Shown piece by piece: positions 9,866-18,772 of a stretch of 33,332 bases of DNA. The stretch's first letter is position 1. The number at the start of each line of letters is the position of its first letter. The notes under the pieces are model-generated. The model saw nothing but the letters and a program-made list of their open reading frames with translations, had not been told where the DNA came from and did not search any database. The stretch is taken from positions 1 through 33,332 of the IMG/VR virus record IMGVR_UViG_3300014050_000085; one strand, written 5' to 3'. A program made the position numbers and the translations under genes. Origin of the DNA: a virus.

Positions 9866-10183
9866 ATGGCACAAGATAAAAATATGCCTCCGACAGAGGT
9901 TCCTACTCCAAAAACAGAAGCGATGCCTGGTGAAATGGCCGCGCCAACTCCCGATGCTGCCACGCCTACCGGTGGGCAAGTTATGGTTCAAATGCCATCC
10001 GATGCTTTTGATTCTATATACACTCTTGTCACTCAACTGGCATCTGGTCTCGAAGCATTGAAGGCTGATGTTGACGCGCAGAAAGGTGGCTCTGCCGCTC
10101 CTACATCGCCATCTGAAGCTCCTGCATCATCTGAAGATGAGGAGTTCCTTAAATCTCTTGCACAAGAAGGCTCGATGCGATAA
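9866..10183 (+). CDS. Pro/Ala-rich acidic protein, unknown
   Basis: This 105-aa protein has a disordered Pro/Thr/Ala-rich N-terminus (PPTEVPTPKTEAMPGEMAAP), a short predicted helix in the middle (AFDSIYTLVTQLASGLEALK, about 48-67) and a second disordered stretch ending SSEDEEFLKSLAQEG. Its place between the putative head protein and the tail adaptor suggests a scaffold-like or connector accessory role. No family is recognised. Confidence 0.6.
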   Translation: MAQDKNMPPTEVPTPKTEAMPGEMAAPTPDAATPTGGQVMVQMPSDAFDSIYTLVTQLASGLEALKADVDAQKGGSAAPTSPSEAPASSEDEEFLKSLAQEGSMR

Positions 10184-10192
10184 TTTCGCGCC

Positions 10193-13100
10193 ATGTTTGT
10201 TTCTCAGATTTTCGATGAATGCGCTGAAATTTTAGGGACTACCGACGAGAAAAAGATATTCCGTAAAATTTCGCAAGCAGTAGCTGCGTTGATGGAGTCC
10301 GGTCATTGGACTCACTCTGTTGCTGATGTCGATGTATGCACCGGATGGGATAAGTGCTCCATCACGCTTCCTAGAGGAATTGAAGTCCCGCTTGCGGTTA
10401 ATGTTGATGGAAGCCCAACGTATTTTCGCAATCGACTTTTCCAATATCATGTAAATAAAGGCGGAATGTTTAATTCTGTTGAGTGGGCATGGGATGATCG
10501 CGGTTACTCTGCAACACTCATGGACATTATTCAACCATCCCAACTTGTTGCTGTTGCTGAGATGGAGAATGATGTTGGCAAAACAATTCGCGTTCTTGGG
10601 ACGGATGAAAACAATCGAACAATTCGATCTCAACTTGCCAACGGAACTGGAGTAGACGGCCTAATTGTTCCAATCCATTCTCAAAGTGACTTTGCTTATG
10701 GAACGATTACCCCAGATGATGCAACAATAAAGACTCGCAGTGTTGCTATAACGCCAATCAATCTCTTTACAAGCACCACAGCGCATGGTCTAAAATCTGG
10801 TCAAGGCGGGAGCGTTACAGCCACAACTGGCACAATTCCGGTGTCTCTAGAGAATGGCCAGACATACTACATTGGCGTAATTGACGCATATACTGTCCAG
10901 CTATTCAATGATCCGCTGAATGCTCAGGCATTGGAGTATCCAATCAATCTCCAAAGCATCATTGGCGCAGGCAACTTGCAATTCAAAGACAGCCGAGACG
11001 CTCAAGTTGTCACAGCACTCCAGCTTGCTTCTGCTCCAGAATTTACCCTTGACACTGGAAATGAAATTACATTCCCAACTGGACAATCGCTTCCATCCCC
11101 TCTTAGCTCTGATAACACGTATTATGCAAATGCTGCTGATTCAACGCATTTGACTGTTTTTGGAAGCTCAGATGATGCTCAAAAGAATATCAATCCAATC
11201 TACACGACTGGAACAACATCTTCTCTTAATGTAGATATTCGCAAAAAGATTGATCCACAGACAACGCTGACATTCCCTGTTCGGCATTACTACAACGATG
11301 GTGACCAAGTTCAAGCATATACCGCATCAGGCAATCTTCCTCAGCCATTGATTGCCAATCAAAACTACTACGTCAATGTTATTGACCAATTCACAATATC
11401 ACTGCACCAAAGCTATGCTGATGCGGCTGCATCTGACCCAGTAAATCTTGTAAATCCTATTGTTCTCAAAGATTCTGGAAGTGGAACAAATTCTATTGTT
11501 AAGCTAATTCAAGCTAGTGTTACCACTGGAATAACATCGCAAATCACTGCGCCAACACTTAACATTCCCCCGCCATCTGGATCTGGAGCGCAATTTCAAG
11601 CAGTCACAGTTGGAGGCGTTGTAAGTGTATCTGTTAATAGCGGCGGAACTGGTTATTCTGTTGCTCCAAGTGTAACATTTTCTGACCCTCCAGCACAGCC
11701 TGCCGGAAGCACAATTGAGGTATCTACGGCAACCGGATACGCAATTATTGTATCTGGGTCTATAAATCAAATTGTTATTACAAACGCTGGGATGGGATAT
11801 TCATCTCCGCCAACCATTTCACTCAGCAGCAATGGCACTGGAGCGGCCCCATCATTTACTACTAAAATTCAAACCTCTTTTATTTCTGGATTTACAAAAA
11901 TAAATGGAGGATATGGATATAACGATCCTCCGCAAGTTAAAATTAGCGGAGGGGGTGGATCTAGCGCGACGGCAGTAGCAAAAATAAACAACTCTATTTT
12001 TAGTATATCTGGAATTACTGTTTCAGCTGGTGTTGCTACTGCTACAACTACAACAAACCACGGATATTCACCTGCTCAGGTTGTTATTATTTCAGGTGCA
12101 ACTGGATCAAATGCGAGTTCATACAATGGTCAGAGAACAATTATTGCTGTAACTCCAAACACATTTACATTCAACGTAAGCCCAGCAACAACGATAAACG
12201 CATCAGGTTCAAGTATTCAGGTATATTCTGGAGAGGTTATTGAGATAACTTCTGTCACAAATGGAACTGGATATACTTCCGTCCCATCAGTATCTGTCAC
12301 TCCTTCAACTGGTGTATTTGTTGCATTTACTTCAACTGGAGTATTACCATCTCCTCTTGTTGCTGGAACCGCATATCGAGCGGAAATCCCATTAACTACA
12401 TCTTCTGGAAATTTCACGGTAAAAAATACTGATTTTAGCGATGTCAACATTTCGTCTTCTGGAACTGGAACATTATATGTTTCACTGTCTCGGCCATTCA
12501 GCGTGACATTTAATAATAGGTGGTTTGGAGATTTCACCAACCTTGCAACTGGCCAACAAATTTACTGGGGAACGGATTATTTGCTGCCAAATACAAATCC
12601 AGCAATTGATAATGGAGTAACGTCATTTTATCTGAACAAAATCAATAATTCAACGGCCAAGATTTACAATACACTTTCAAATGCGAATGCAGGTGGGACT
12701 ACTGGTCTTGTTGTGGTCAATTCGTTTGGTTCTGGTCAGTCATATTACGCTTTGAGGAAATCATTTCAATCTCTTCCTTATGGAGACTCGATAATCCCAA
12801 GCACTATTGAGTATTTAAGCGAAGATGAAGTTGTTCGATTCTCTACAACAAACACACTACCATCCCCTCTTGTTGCAAACACTGATTATACAATCAAATT
12901 GTCAGGAAACTCGTTCAAGGTTTATCTTGGATCAACGCTTCAATCATTAACAACTCCAGGAAGCGGGCAATTAAAACTTGACATTATTCGCAATTTTTCC
13001 GTATCGCCATCAACAAGTATTGAGGCTGATCAATCTCAGTTAAATACCGGAGATGCCGTTGTTCCTCGCGCAAAAGAAGGTGACGTTCTTCCAACTGGGC

Positions 13101-13705
13101 TGATTTCTGGAACAACATATTATTCTCGCAGGATTGATAACAATACTTTTGAGCTTTACGACACAAAATCTCACGCAACCAATACATCTTCTACAACAGG
13201 GAGAAAAACATATACAACAACTGGAGAAACAGTTGATTCAACATTCTATGTGGATTCAGTTACGTTACCAGTTTTTGTAAAATCTGTTTATCAAATCGAC
13301 AAACCACTTACTGAAGGATACGTTTCTCTCTACGCTTACGATTACGGGCGCAGTAATGACATGACGTTGATTGGCCAGTATCACCCATCCGAAGTGAACC
13401 CTCAGTATCGCAAAATTCGCATTGGCAAGCCGTGTGCATGGGCAAGAATTTCCTACCGAATCCAAACTCCCAACGTAACAAGCACATACGATTTCATCCC
13501 TCTTGAACAAGAACGGGCAATTATTGCCGCTGTTCATGCGGTTGACTTGGAAGATAAAGATTTCGCTGATCAAGCTGCACGGTATTGGCAGATTGCACTT
13601 GCTTATCTAAAAAATCAGCAGGAAAGCATTGACGGTCATGCAATGGCAGTTCCACAGATAAATAATGTCTGCTATGGTGACGAGTCTGATCCTGTAATGT
13701 TTTAA
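10193..13705 (+). CDS. Tail tubular protein A-like adaptor with a large modular insertion
   Basis: This is a 1170-aa protein. The N-terminal ~170 residues (MFVSQIFDECAEILG) and C-terminal ~140 residues (SLYAYDYGRSNDMTLIGQYH then EQERAIIAAVHAVDLEDKDF) look like the two halves of a T7 gp11-like head-to-tail adaptor, normally about 200 aa. Between them lie about 850 residues of repeats. About six modules carry LPxPL followed by YY and an FT/FxV strand (near 195, 300, 382, 718, 889 and 966). Four GxGYxxxP modules lie near 486, 533, 572 and 692, and one HGYSPAQVVIISGATGS module at about 623-640. The insertion is probably a surface-exposed collar or whisker decoration. The next gene's ATG overlaps the stop. 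Confidence 0.7.
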   Translation: MFVSQIFDECAEILGTTDEKKIFRKISQAVAALMESGHWTHSVADVDVCTGWDKCSITLPRGIEVPLAVNVDGSPTYFRNRLFQYHVNKGGMFNSVEWAWDDRGYSATLMDIIQPSQLVAVAEMENDVGKTIRVLGTDENNRTIRSQLANGTGVDGLIVPIHSQSDFAYGTITPDDATIKTRSVAITPINLFTSTTAHGLKSGQGGSVTATTGTIPVSLENGQTYYIGVIDAYTVQLFNDPLNAQALEYPINLQSIIGAGNLQFKDSRDAQVVTALQLASAPEFTLDTGNEITFPTGQSLPSPLSSDNTYYANAADSTHLTVFGSSDDAQKNINPIYTTGTTSSLNVDIRKKIDPQTTLTFPVRHYYNDGDQVQAYTASGNLPQPLIANQNYYVNVIDQFTISLHQSYADAAASDPVNLVNPIVLKDSGSGTNSIVKLIQASVTTGITSQITAPTLNIPPPSGSGAQFQAVTVGGVVSVSVNSGGTGYSVAPSVTFSDPPAQPAGSTIEVSTATGYAIIVSGSINQIVITNAGMGYSSPPTISLSSNGTGAAPSFTTKIQTSFISGFTKINGGYGYNDPPQVKISGGGGSSATAVAKINNSIFSISGITVSAGVATATTTTNHGYSPAQVVIISGATGSNASSYNGQRTIIAVTPNTFTFNVSPATTINASGSSIQVYSGEVIEITSVTNGTGYTSVPSVSVTPSTGVFVAFTSTGVLPSPLVAGTAYRAEIPLTTSSGNFTVKNTDFSDVNISSSGTGTLYVSLSRPFSVTFNNRWFGDFTNLATGQQIYWGTDYLLPNTNPAIDNGVTSFYLNKINNSTAKIYNTLSNANAGGTTGLVVVNSFGSGQSYYALRKSFQSLPYGDSIIPSTIEYLSEDEVVRFSTTNTLPSPLVANTDYTIKLSGNSFKVYLGSTLQSLTTPGSGQLKLDIIRNFSVSPSTSIEADQSQLNTGDAVVPRAKEGDVLPTGLISGTTYYSRRIDNNTFELYDTKSHATNTSSTTGRKTYTTTGETVDSTFYVDSVTLPVFVKSVYQIDKPLTEGYVSLYAYDYGRSNDMTLIGQYHPSEVNPQYRKIRIGKPCAWARISYRIQTPNVTSTYDFIPLEQERAIIAAVHAVDLEDKDFADQAARYWQIALAYLKNQQESIDGHAMAVPQINNVCYGDESDPVMF

Positions 13706-15837
13706 TGAAAAGCGCACAGATAACTTCTGGCAGAGAAAGCAAAACCGCATCTGGATGGATTCTTGGGGTCAACTCTGTTCGTAATCCGTGGGCATTGCCA
13801 GACAATCAAATTAAATGGGGAGTAAATGTTGCCGTCCGTGGTGGCGTTGTTCAGACAAGGCCAGGCAACTCCATGCGGCTTTCATTGCCCCCTGGCAACT
13901 TCCAAGGTGGAATCTTGTTTGCATCAAACAAGCAATCCAACGCATCTGATACGATTGTTCAAAATGGCGTAACAAAGATAATCCCAGCCAAGATTTTCAA
14001 TCCAGATGGGACAAGTGTTGTGGCTGATGAATTGCCTTATGTTGTTTTTGCTGTTAATGGCAATGTTTATTATTCTCCATTTCCATTGGCTCAACCTAAG
14101 AATTGGGAAGATTATCGTTTGAAGAATATCAGGCTTGATCCATCTGTTGATCAATTTGTTTTTACTCTAGCAACTAAAACCGCTCAGGTTTCGACTGGCG
14201 GAGATGTTACCGTAACGCCATCGCATCGAATCGTTGTTATTCAAGACGGCGTATCTTCGCCTGCTTACTGGGATGGCTCAAATACAACTGGAGTCCAATC
14301 GGATTCAATTCCAATTGGATACTGGATGGCATTCAGCGGAAATCGGCTTTGGATTGCATCTAAAAACATCGTCCTTGCATCGGATATTGGTGATCCAACA
14401 TCGTTTACAGAAAGGTTGACCGGAACAGGACGGGGGGACTTTGCATTTGCTCGCGTTGTCACCGGAATGACAAATTACATCGGTCAGAACAACGAAACAA
14501 AGTTAATCGTCTTCACAGATCGTGCGACATATTCTCTCTCTAGTGGAATTTATGATCGAACATTGTGGACAAGCACTCCCAACTTTCAGACTACGCTTTA
14601 TCCAACTATCGGATGTGTTGCTGGAAAATCAATCTCATTCCAAGCTGGTCAAATCTGGTGGTATTCTCAAGGCGGATTGATTAGTTCTGACGTTGCCGCA
14701 TCAGCTTATATTACTTCGCAATCGCTCTATCGCGATGTCGAGATGGCAAGAGTAAAGTCATATATGGCTGGAGATACATCTAAGATATGCGCGATGTCGT
14801 TTGAGAACTATCTTTTGTATTCCATCCCGTATCTGGAACCATGCAATTCAGCAACCATGGTTCTTGATTACGCAGCGGCCTCTGAGTGGTCTCAAAATAA
14901 GTTTCCTGCATGGTGCGGCGTCTGGACAGGGACAAGGCCCGTAGAATGGATTTCTGGCGTAATAAATGGCACCCCCCGCTGTTTTCACTTCTCGGTTGAC
15001 TATGCGGCAACAAATGATGGTTCATACAATCATCTTTGGGAATCGTTCATGCCAAATCGAGTTGATACTTATTTTGACATTGATGTTGACGGAAATGTTA
15101 TAGAAAAAGTAAATAGAATTTACTGTCAGATGGAAACTGGGCTGCTTGGAGATGCTGTTGATTACAAGCAATTCGCTTATGGTGAAATTGAGGCTTGCGA
15201 AATTGGAGGAACGGTTGACGTAAAGGTTGCTTATCGAGGGTCAAAGGGATCTTATCAAAATATCCTTGAAACGCGATTGCTAGCAGTCACAAATGATTAT
15301 CAATTGGTGAATAGTGATTTGGCTGACGATATTGCAAAACTTGGGTTTCTTAATACTCAATATCGCAGACTTGTTACTGAAAATTCACAGCGCAGAGCAT
15401 CGACCGTAAGTTGCGAGTCGAACTTAACCAATGACATTGACAAGGCATTTTCGCTTCTTGTTGAATGGTGTGGAGAGTTTGGAGTTGAAGCTGTCAGGAT
15501 ATTCCTTGATCCATGGAGCGAAAGAAGCACAGGAGTTCCGCAGGCTCCAGAAACAAAATCATGTATCGTTTCGCAAGATGGAGAAAATCTTTCTGTTGAT
15601 CTTCTGCCGAGCCCGTATGAACAGGCCGACACAACGCAAAAGTCATGGTGGGCAAAAGAATTTAGAACAGTAACAGTTCAATGCACAAGCAATCCAAGTA
15701 AATCTATTTCTGCAACTGCATCTGCAAGTTTCTTGTCAAGCATATCGCAAATTGATGCTAAAAATCAAGCTGGCATTCTTGCTCAAAATGCAGCAAACTC
15801 GGCAGCGCAACAATATCTTGCACAAAATCCCTGCTAA
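13705..15837 (+). CDS. Tail nozzle / tail tubular protein B-like
   Basis: This 710-aa protein opens with features of podovirus nozzle proteins: residues 35-54 read QIKWGVNVAVRGGVVQTRPG, resembling the conserved N-terminal segment of T7 gp12-like proteins. Beta-propeller-like blades follow (PYVVFAVNGNVYYSPFP, HRIVVIQDGVSSPAYWDG, NETKLIVFTDRATYSLSSG). It would form the distal tube below the adaptor encoded just upstream. The last 60 residues are an Ala/Gln/Asn-rich helix. It overlaps the adaptor stop by one base. The tail type of the phage rests largely on this gene and its neighbour. Confidence 0.75.
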   Translation: MKSAQITSGRESKTASGWILGVNSVRNPWALPDNQIKWGVNVAVRGGVVQTRPGNSMRLSLPPGNFQGGILFASNKQSNASDTIVQNGVTKIIPAKIFNPDGTSVVADELPYVVFAVNGNVYYSPFPLAQPKNWEDYRLKNIRLDPSVDQFVFTLATKTAQVSTGGDVTVTPSHRIVVIQDGVSSPAYWDGSNTTGVQSDSIPIGYWMAFSGNRLWIASKNIVLASDIGDPTSFTERLTGTGRGDFAFARVVTGMTNYIGQNNETKLIVFTDRATYSLSSGIYDRTLWTSTPNFQTTLYPTIGCVAGKSISFQAGQIWWYSQGGLISSDVAASAYITSQSLYRDVEMARVKSYMAGDTSKICAMSFENYLLYSIPYLEPCNSATMVLDYAAASEWSQNKFPAWCGVWTGTRPVEWISGVINGTPRCFHFSVDYAATNDGSYNHLWESFMPNRVDTYFDIDVDGNVIEKVNRIYCQMETGLLGDAVDYKQFAYGEIEACEIGGTVDVKVAYRGSKGSYQNILETRLLAVTNDYQLVNSDLADDIAKLGFLNTQYRRLVTENSQRRASTVSCESNLTNDIDKAFSLLVEWCGEFGVEAVRIFLDPWSERSTGVPQAPETKSCIVSQDGENLSVDLLPSPYEQADTTQKSWWAKEFRTVTVQCTSNPSKSISATASASFLSSISQIDAKNQAGILAQNAANSAAQQYLAQNPC

Positions 15838-15838
15838 T

Positions 15839-16093
15839 ATGCCATCTATTTCCACAGCATCTCAACAGATAAGCGACTTCCCATTTCGGTATATCGTGCC
15901 ATTCAAAGATGATCCAGTTGTTCCATTATACTCATCTGTTCCATTATTTTCTCCTCAATCTGGATGTTTGCCATGCGCTGCTTGTGGAAATTTTGCAACA
16001 CGAAAGAAAATCATTGCACAGCAGGCAAATCGGTTTAAGGATTATGTTCCAAACGAGATTTCTGGATATAATCCAAAAGTTGGATTTAACTAA
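15839..16093 (+). CDS. Small cysteine-containing structural-region protein
   Basis: This 84-aa protein starts MPSISTASQQISDFPFRY, one base after the nozzle stop. An in-frame ATG further upstream (15752) lies inside the nozzle gene and is disfavoured. It contains CLPCAACG (Cys43, 46 and 49), a possible half zinc site or disulfide cluster, and an aromatic/Pro-rich N-terminal half. No domain is recognised. Position between the tail nozzle and the internal virion genes suggests a virion component or assembly factor. Confidence 0.6.
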   Translation: MPSISTASQQISDFPFRYIVPFKDDPVVPLYSSVPLFSPQSGCLPCAACGNFATRKKIIAQQANRFKDYVPNEISGYNPKVGFN

Positions 16094-16098
16094 TAAAT

Positions 16099-16488
16099 AT
16101 GAAAACACGAATAGATTACAAACTTATACCTAAAGACTCATTTGAATTTGGAAATTTACAAGACTTTGCTGAATCGTTTGACCACAAAATTACGGAACAT
16201 CCTAACATCAATGTTTATGCTCATTATCGGAATGGCGAGTTGTTTGGCTATTCTGACCATGTTTTTCTTCCTGTTGTCTATCCAGCTTTTCACCCAAAAT
16301 ACACAAGACCGCAAGATGTTATCCAAGTGATGAGTGATTGGAGGGCGCACGCTCAACTTTCTGGCGGGATTGGGTATATTGGAGTTCCTCTTGTTAATGA
16401 CAGACCTAACTTTAGTAATGAAGTTATGACTAAATTAGGATTGACAAAGATGGATAGGGAAATTTATTCTTACAATTCATTGACTTAA
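16099..16488 (+). CDS. GNAT-like hypothetical protein
   Basis: This 129-aa protein contains YRNGELFGYSDHVFLPVVYP and PAFHPKYTRPQDVIQVMSDW, then ends MTKLGLTKMDREIYSYN. A strand with a G-x-x-x-GY turn, a helix-starting segment and a final 'xLGLxxxxREIY' resemble the core and end of GNAT acetyltransferases. GNAT-like proteins are found beside internal virion genes in several podoviruses. The acetyl-CoA loop is not clear, so catalysis is doubtful. The start follows TAATAAAT with no Shine-Dalgarno. Confidence 0.45.
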   Translation: MKTRIDYKLIPKDSFEFGNLQDFAESFDHKITEHPNINVYAHYRNGELFGYSDHVFLPVVYPAFHPKYTRPQDVIQVMSDWRAHAQLSGGIGYIGVPLVNDRPNFSNEVMTKLGLTKMDREIYSYNSLT

Positions 16489-16509
16489 AATGGGTGGAGC
16501 AAAAACAGT
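16484..16509 (+). repeat. 26-base direct repeat, copy 1
   Basis: A 26-base perfect repeat spans the end of the preceding gene and the first codons of this MGGAKTV gene. It recurs at 17337-17362, 853 bases downstream, at the start of the paralogous gene. It marks one boundary of the tandem duplication. Confidence 0.9.
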
Positions 16510-17341
16510 AAACGCACAACAATATATCTCAAAGCGCGATCCATCGCGTGATATTGCTATTGCGATGATGATGCAGCAAGCTCAACAGCAGCAATTAGCA
16601 AATCAAGCTGAGATGTTAAAGCAATATGCTGGACTTACACCCGAAATGCAAACTTACGATCCATCTGCTGTTTCACGAAGGGCAGCAGAACTTGGGACGC
16701 AAAACATTTTAAGGCAAAGAGAATTAGATCGCCTTACAAGTCCAGAAGCAGCTGCAATGCGCCTTGCTCAATCTAAAGAGATGGATCGGTTGACAAGTCC
16801 AGAAACAAGCAATGCGTATATGAGAGAGTATATGCGGACTCAAGGCTTGCCATCGCAATATGAGACTGGTCTTGGCGATTCCACGATTGGACGTGCTGCC
16901 ATGTATGATAGAGCATTGCAAGCAAAAAAAGCATACGAAGATAGCTTGGCATTGCAACGGCAAGCTTATCTTGCAAAGACAGCAGAGCCAGTTGGCGGAA
17001 TATCACCAGAATCGTCAATCTCAGCTCAGTTAGCTGCACAATCGCAAAATATTGCAGCGCAAGAAGCATATAAACAAGGAATGTTGGGTGCTATTGGTGG
17101 ATATGGACAATCAGCAGCGGACTCGGCAATGCAGCAATTTAGGAACCTTGCAGGAGTTCAACAAGCTCAACAACAATCTCAGCAAGAATATAATCAAGCC
17201 ATGCTTGATTCTGCTCAGCAAAATGCTGCATCTAAAAATTCAGCAACCGCATCGTTAATTGGAGCGGTTGGGAAATTGGCTGGATCAGGAATGTCTGTTG
17301 CTGGCCAAAAATTTGTGCGATTACCTGAAAGGACTTCTTAA
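16490..17341 (+). CDS. Internal virion-type protein, duplicate copy A
   Basis: This 283-aa Gln/Ala-rich helical protein begins MGGAKTVNAQQYISKRDPSR. It shares its whole layout with the next gene: MGGAKTV opening, RAAELGTQNILRQRELDRLT, PEAAAMRLAQ, GLGDSTIGRAAMYDRA and a late EPVGGISPESSISAQLAAQ block. Coiled-coil and low-complexity Gln segments are typical of phage internal or ejection proteins. Residues about 78-105 carry an internal repeat (DRLTSPEAAAMRLAQSKEM then DRLTSPETS). The function is inferred from composition and from its place after the tail genes. Confidence 0.65.
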   Translation: MGGAKTVNAQQYISKRDPSRDIAIAMMMQQAQQQQLANQAEMLKQYAGLTPEMQTYDPSAVSRRAAELGTQNILRQRELDRLTSPEAAAMRLAQSKEMDRLTSPETSNAYMREYMRTQGLPSQYETGLGDSTIGRAAMYDRALQAKKAYEDSLALQRQAYLAKTAEPVGGISPESSISAQLAAQSQNIAAQEAYKQGMLGAIGGYGQSAADSAMQQFRNLAGVQQAQQQSQQEYNQAMLDSAQQNAASKNSATASLIGAVGKLAGSGMSVAGQKFVRLPERTS

Positions 17342-17362
17342 AATGGGTGGAGCAAAAACAGT
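17337..17362 (+). repeat. 26-base direct repeat, copy 2
   Basis: This is identical to 16484-16509 and covers the stop of copy A and the first codons of copy B. Recombination between the two would delete one paralog cleanly. Confidence 0.9.
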
Positions 17363-18188
17363 TGACGCTAAAAAATACTTACAGAGGCCTGACGATAGTC
17401 AAATGTTTTCTATTTTAGCTCAAAAGCAAGGAATTGGGAATCAGTATTTACAGAATCAAGCAGATTTGATCAAGGCTCAATCTCAATTTGTCCCGCAAAC
17501 TCAGACGTTTGACACATCAAGACTTTCAAAAGAAGCAGCAGAACTTGGCATTGAAAACAAAATCCGTTCTCGTGAGATTGAAGAATTAACCGATCCAGAA
17601 GCAGCAAGAATGCGGCATGAAATGGGAAGTCGCGTTGCAGAGCTTACTAACATGGCAGCAACTCAAAATGCCATGAATGATTGGGCTAAAAAGCAAGGCA
17701 TTACTTCTGGATTTACTGGTCTTGGTCAGGGAACGATTGGCAGATCAGCAATCTATGATGCTTCAACAGAAGCTGGTAGGCAGGCAAGACTTCGTAATCT
17801 TGCATTGCAACAAGGTTATCTCGCTCAGACTCCAGCCCCAGTAGGCGGTCTTGATCCAGCATCAGCAATTCAAGCTGAAATGGCAGCAAGGGCAGCAAAT
17901 CTTCAAGCAATGCAAAGATATCAACAAAACGTGCTTGCAAGTTCTCAAGGGTTGCAACAATCCACAACTGACTGGATCAATCAAAATCTTGGAGAATTGC
18001 AACAAGCTAATAATGTTGCTCAACAAAACAAACAAAATTACGAACAAGCAATGTATAACAATGCTGTTCAAAATGCAGCATCGCAAAATGCAATTTCTAG
18101 CGCATATTTAAGCGCAGGAGGAAGTATCATTGGGGCTGGATTAGGCGCAATGCTTGGAGGCCCATCAAGGGGAGGTAATCTTGGATAA
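17343..18188 (+). CDS. Internal virion-type protein, duplicate copy B
   Basis: This 281-aa paralog of the preceding gene starts at 17343 (MGGAKTVDAKKYLQRPDDS), one base after its stop. A further in-frame ATG upstream lies within copy A. Matching blocks are KEAAELGIENKIRSREIEEL, DPEAARMRHEM, GLGQGTIGRSAIYDAS and APVGGLDPASAIQAEMAAR. The end differs: a glycine-rich hydrophobic tail (GGSIIGAGLGAMLGG) that could touch a membrane. Protein divergence is high while the 5' ends remain identical in DNA, so the duplication is old with a preserved or converted start region. Confidence 0.65.
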   Translation: MGGAKTVDAKKYLQRPDDSQMFSILAQKQGIGNQYLQNQADLIKAQSQFVPQTQTFDTSRLSKEAAELGIENKIRSREIEELTDPEAARMRHEMGSRVAELTNMAATQNAMNDWAKKQGITSGFTGLGQGTIGRSAIYDASTEAGRQARLRNLALQQGYLAQTPAPVGGLDPASAIQAEMAARAANLQAMQRYQQNVLASSQGLQQSTTDWINQNLGELQQANNVAQQNKQNYEQAMYNNAVQNAASQNAISSAYLSAGGSIIGAGLGAMLGGPSRGGNLG

Positions 18189-18207
18189 TAAGCTTTTATA
18201 TTTTAAT

Positions 18208-18250
18208 TTGACATATCAAGCCATTATTATCATTTTACATAAAATATAAA
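18208..18250 (+). promoter_or_regulatory. Candidate internal promoter and leader
   Basis: TTGACA at 18208-18213 is a perfect -35 consensus in the only sizeable gap (18189-18273) among the structural genes. About 17 bases downstream the sequence is extremely AT-rich (CATTTTACATAAAATATAAA, 18231-18250), with several weak -10 candidates such as CATTTT or TATAAA. No single -10 stands out. The leader before the ATG at 18274 has no Shine-Dalgarno. Confidence 0.35.
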
Positions 18251-18273
18251 ACTAACCTAAACAATTTAATTAT

Positions 18274-18771
18274 ATGGGCGGAAGAGGCGGAAAATCTAAA
18301 CCACAACAAAAATCACAAGATACGGCTAAACAGGATCCGATTATTCCGTTTATGGCTCAAATGCAAACGCAGCAAGCAGCTCAAGCAAGGGCCGCTCAAG
18401 AAGCCCAGCGCCAAGCACTGATTGAATCTCAAAAACAATCTGCTTCATCCGCCGCTCAACAGGGGCAGCTCGGGGCTCAACAGTCGCTCGCTCAAGCTGG
18501 TATCATGCAACAAGCCCGCGATATTGCTGCAAAAGAAGCTCAACAAAAAGCTTATGGATCAATGGGGCAATCTGCCGTTGGAGATGGATTTGACATCAAC
18601 CAAGCTAAACAACAGCAAGCTGCAAATATCGCTGGAACCGGAAGTGTCCCGACTTTGGCAAAATTGCCATTTTATGGATATGGCCAAAATCAAGATTCTG
18701 GAGCTACTGGAAAATATGCAAATATGTTCAATCTCCCTAAAATGTCAGGATTAACATTCGGAGGTGCATAA
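18274..18771 (+). CDS. Gln/Ala-rich structural-type protein, pair 2 copy A
   Basis: This 165-aa protein starts MGGRGGKSKPQQKSQDTAKQ. The middle is a Gln/Ala helix (about 28-95) and the C-terminus ends FNLPKMSGLTFGGA. The next gene has the same order: MGG opening, basic Lys-rich patch, Gln/Ala helix with QRQALIESQKQ, then a short FxLPxxSGxxFGG end. The pair therefore arose by duplication. Likely a minor virion or internal protein; no known domain. It is preceded by the gap with a candidate promoter. Confidence 0.6.
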   Translation: MGGRGGKSKPQQKSQDTAKQDPIIPFMAQMQTQQAAQARAAQEAQRQALIESQKQSASSAAQQGQLGAQQSLAQAGIMQQARDIAAKEAQQKAYGSMGQSAVGDGFDINQAKQQQAANIAGTGSVPTLAKLPFYGYGQNQDSGATGKYANMFNLPKMSGLTFGGA

Positions 18772-18772
18772 T

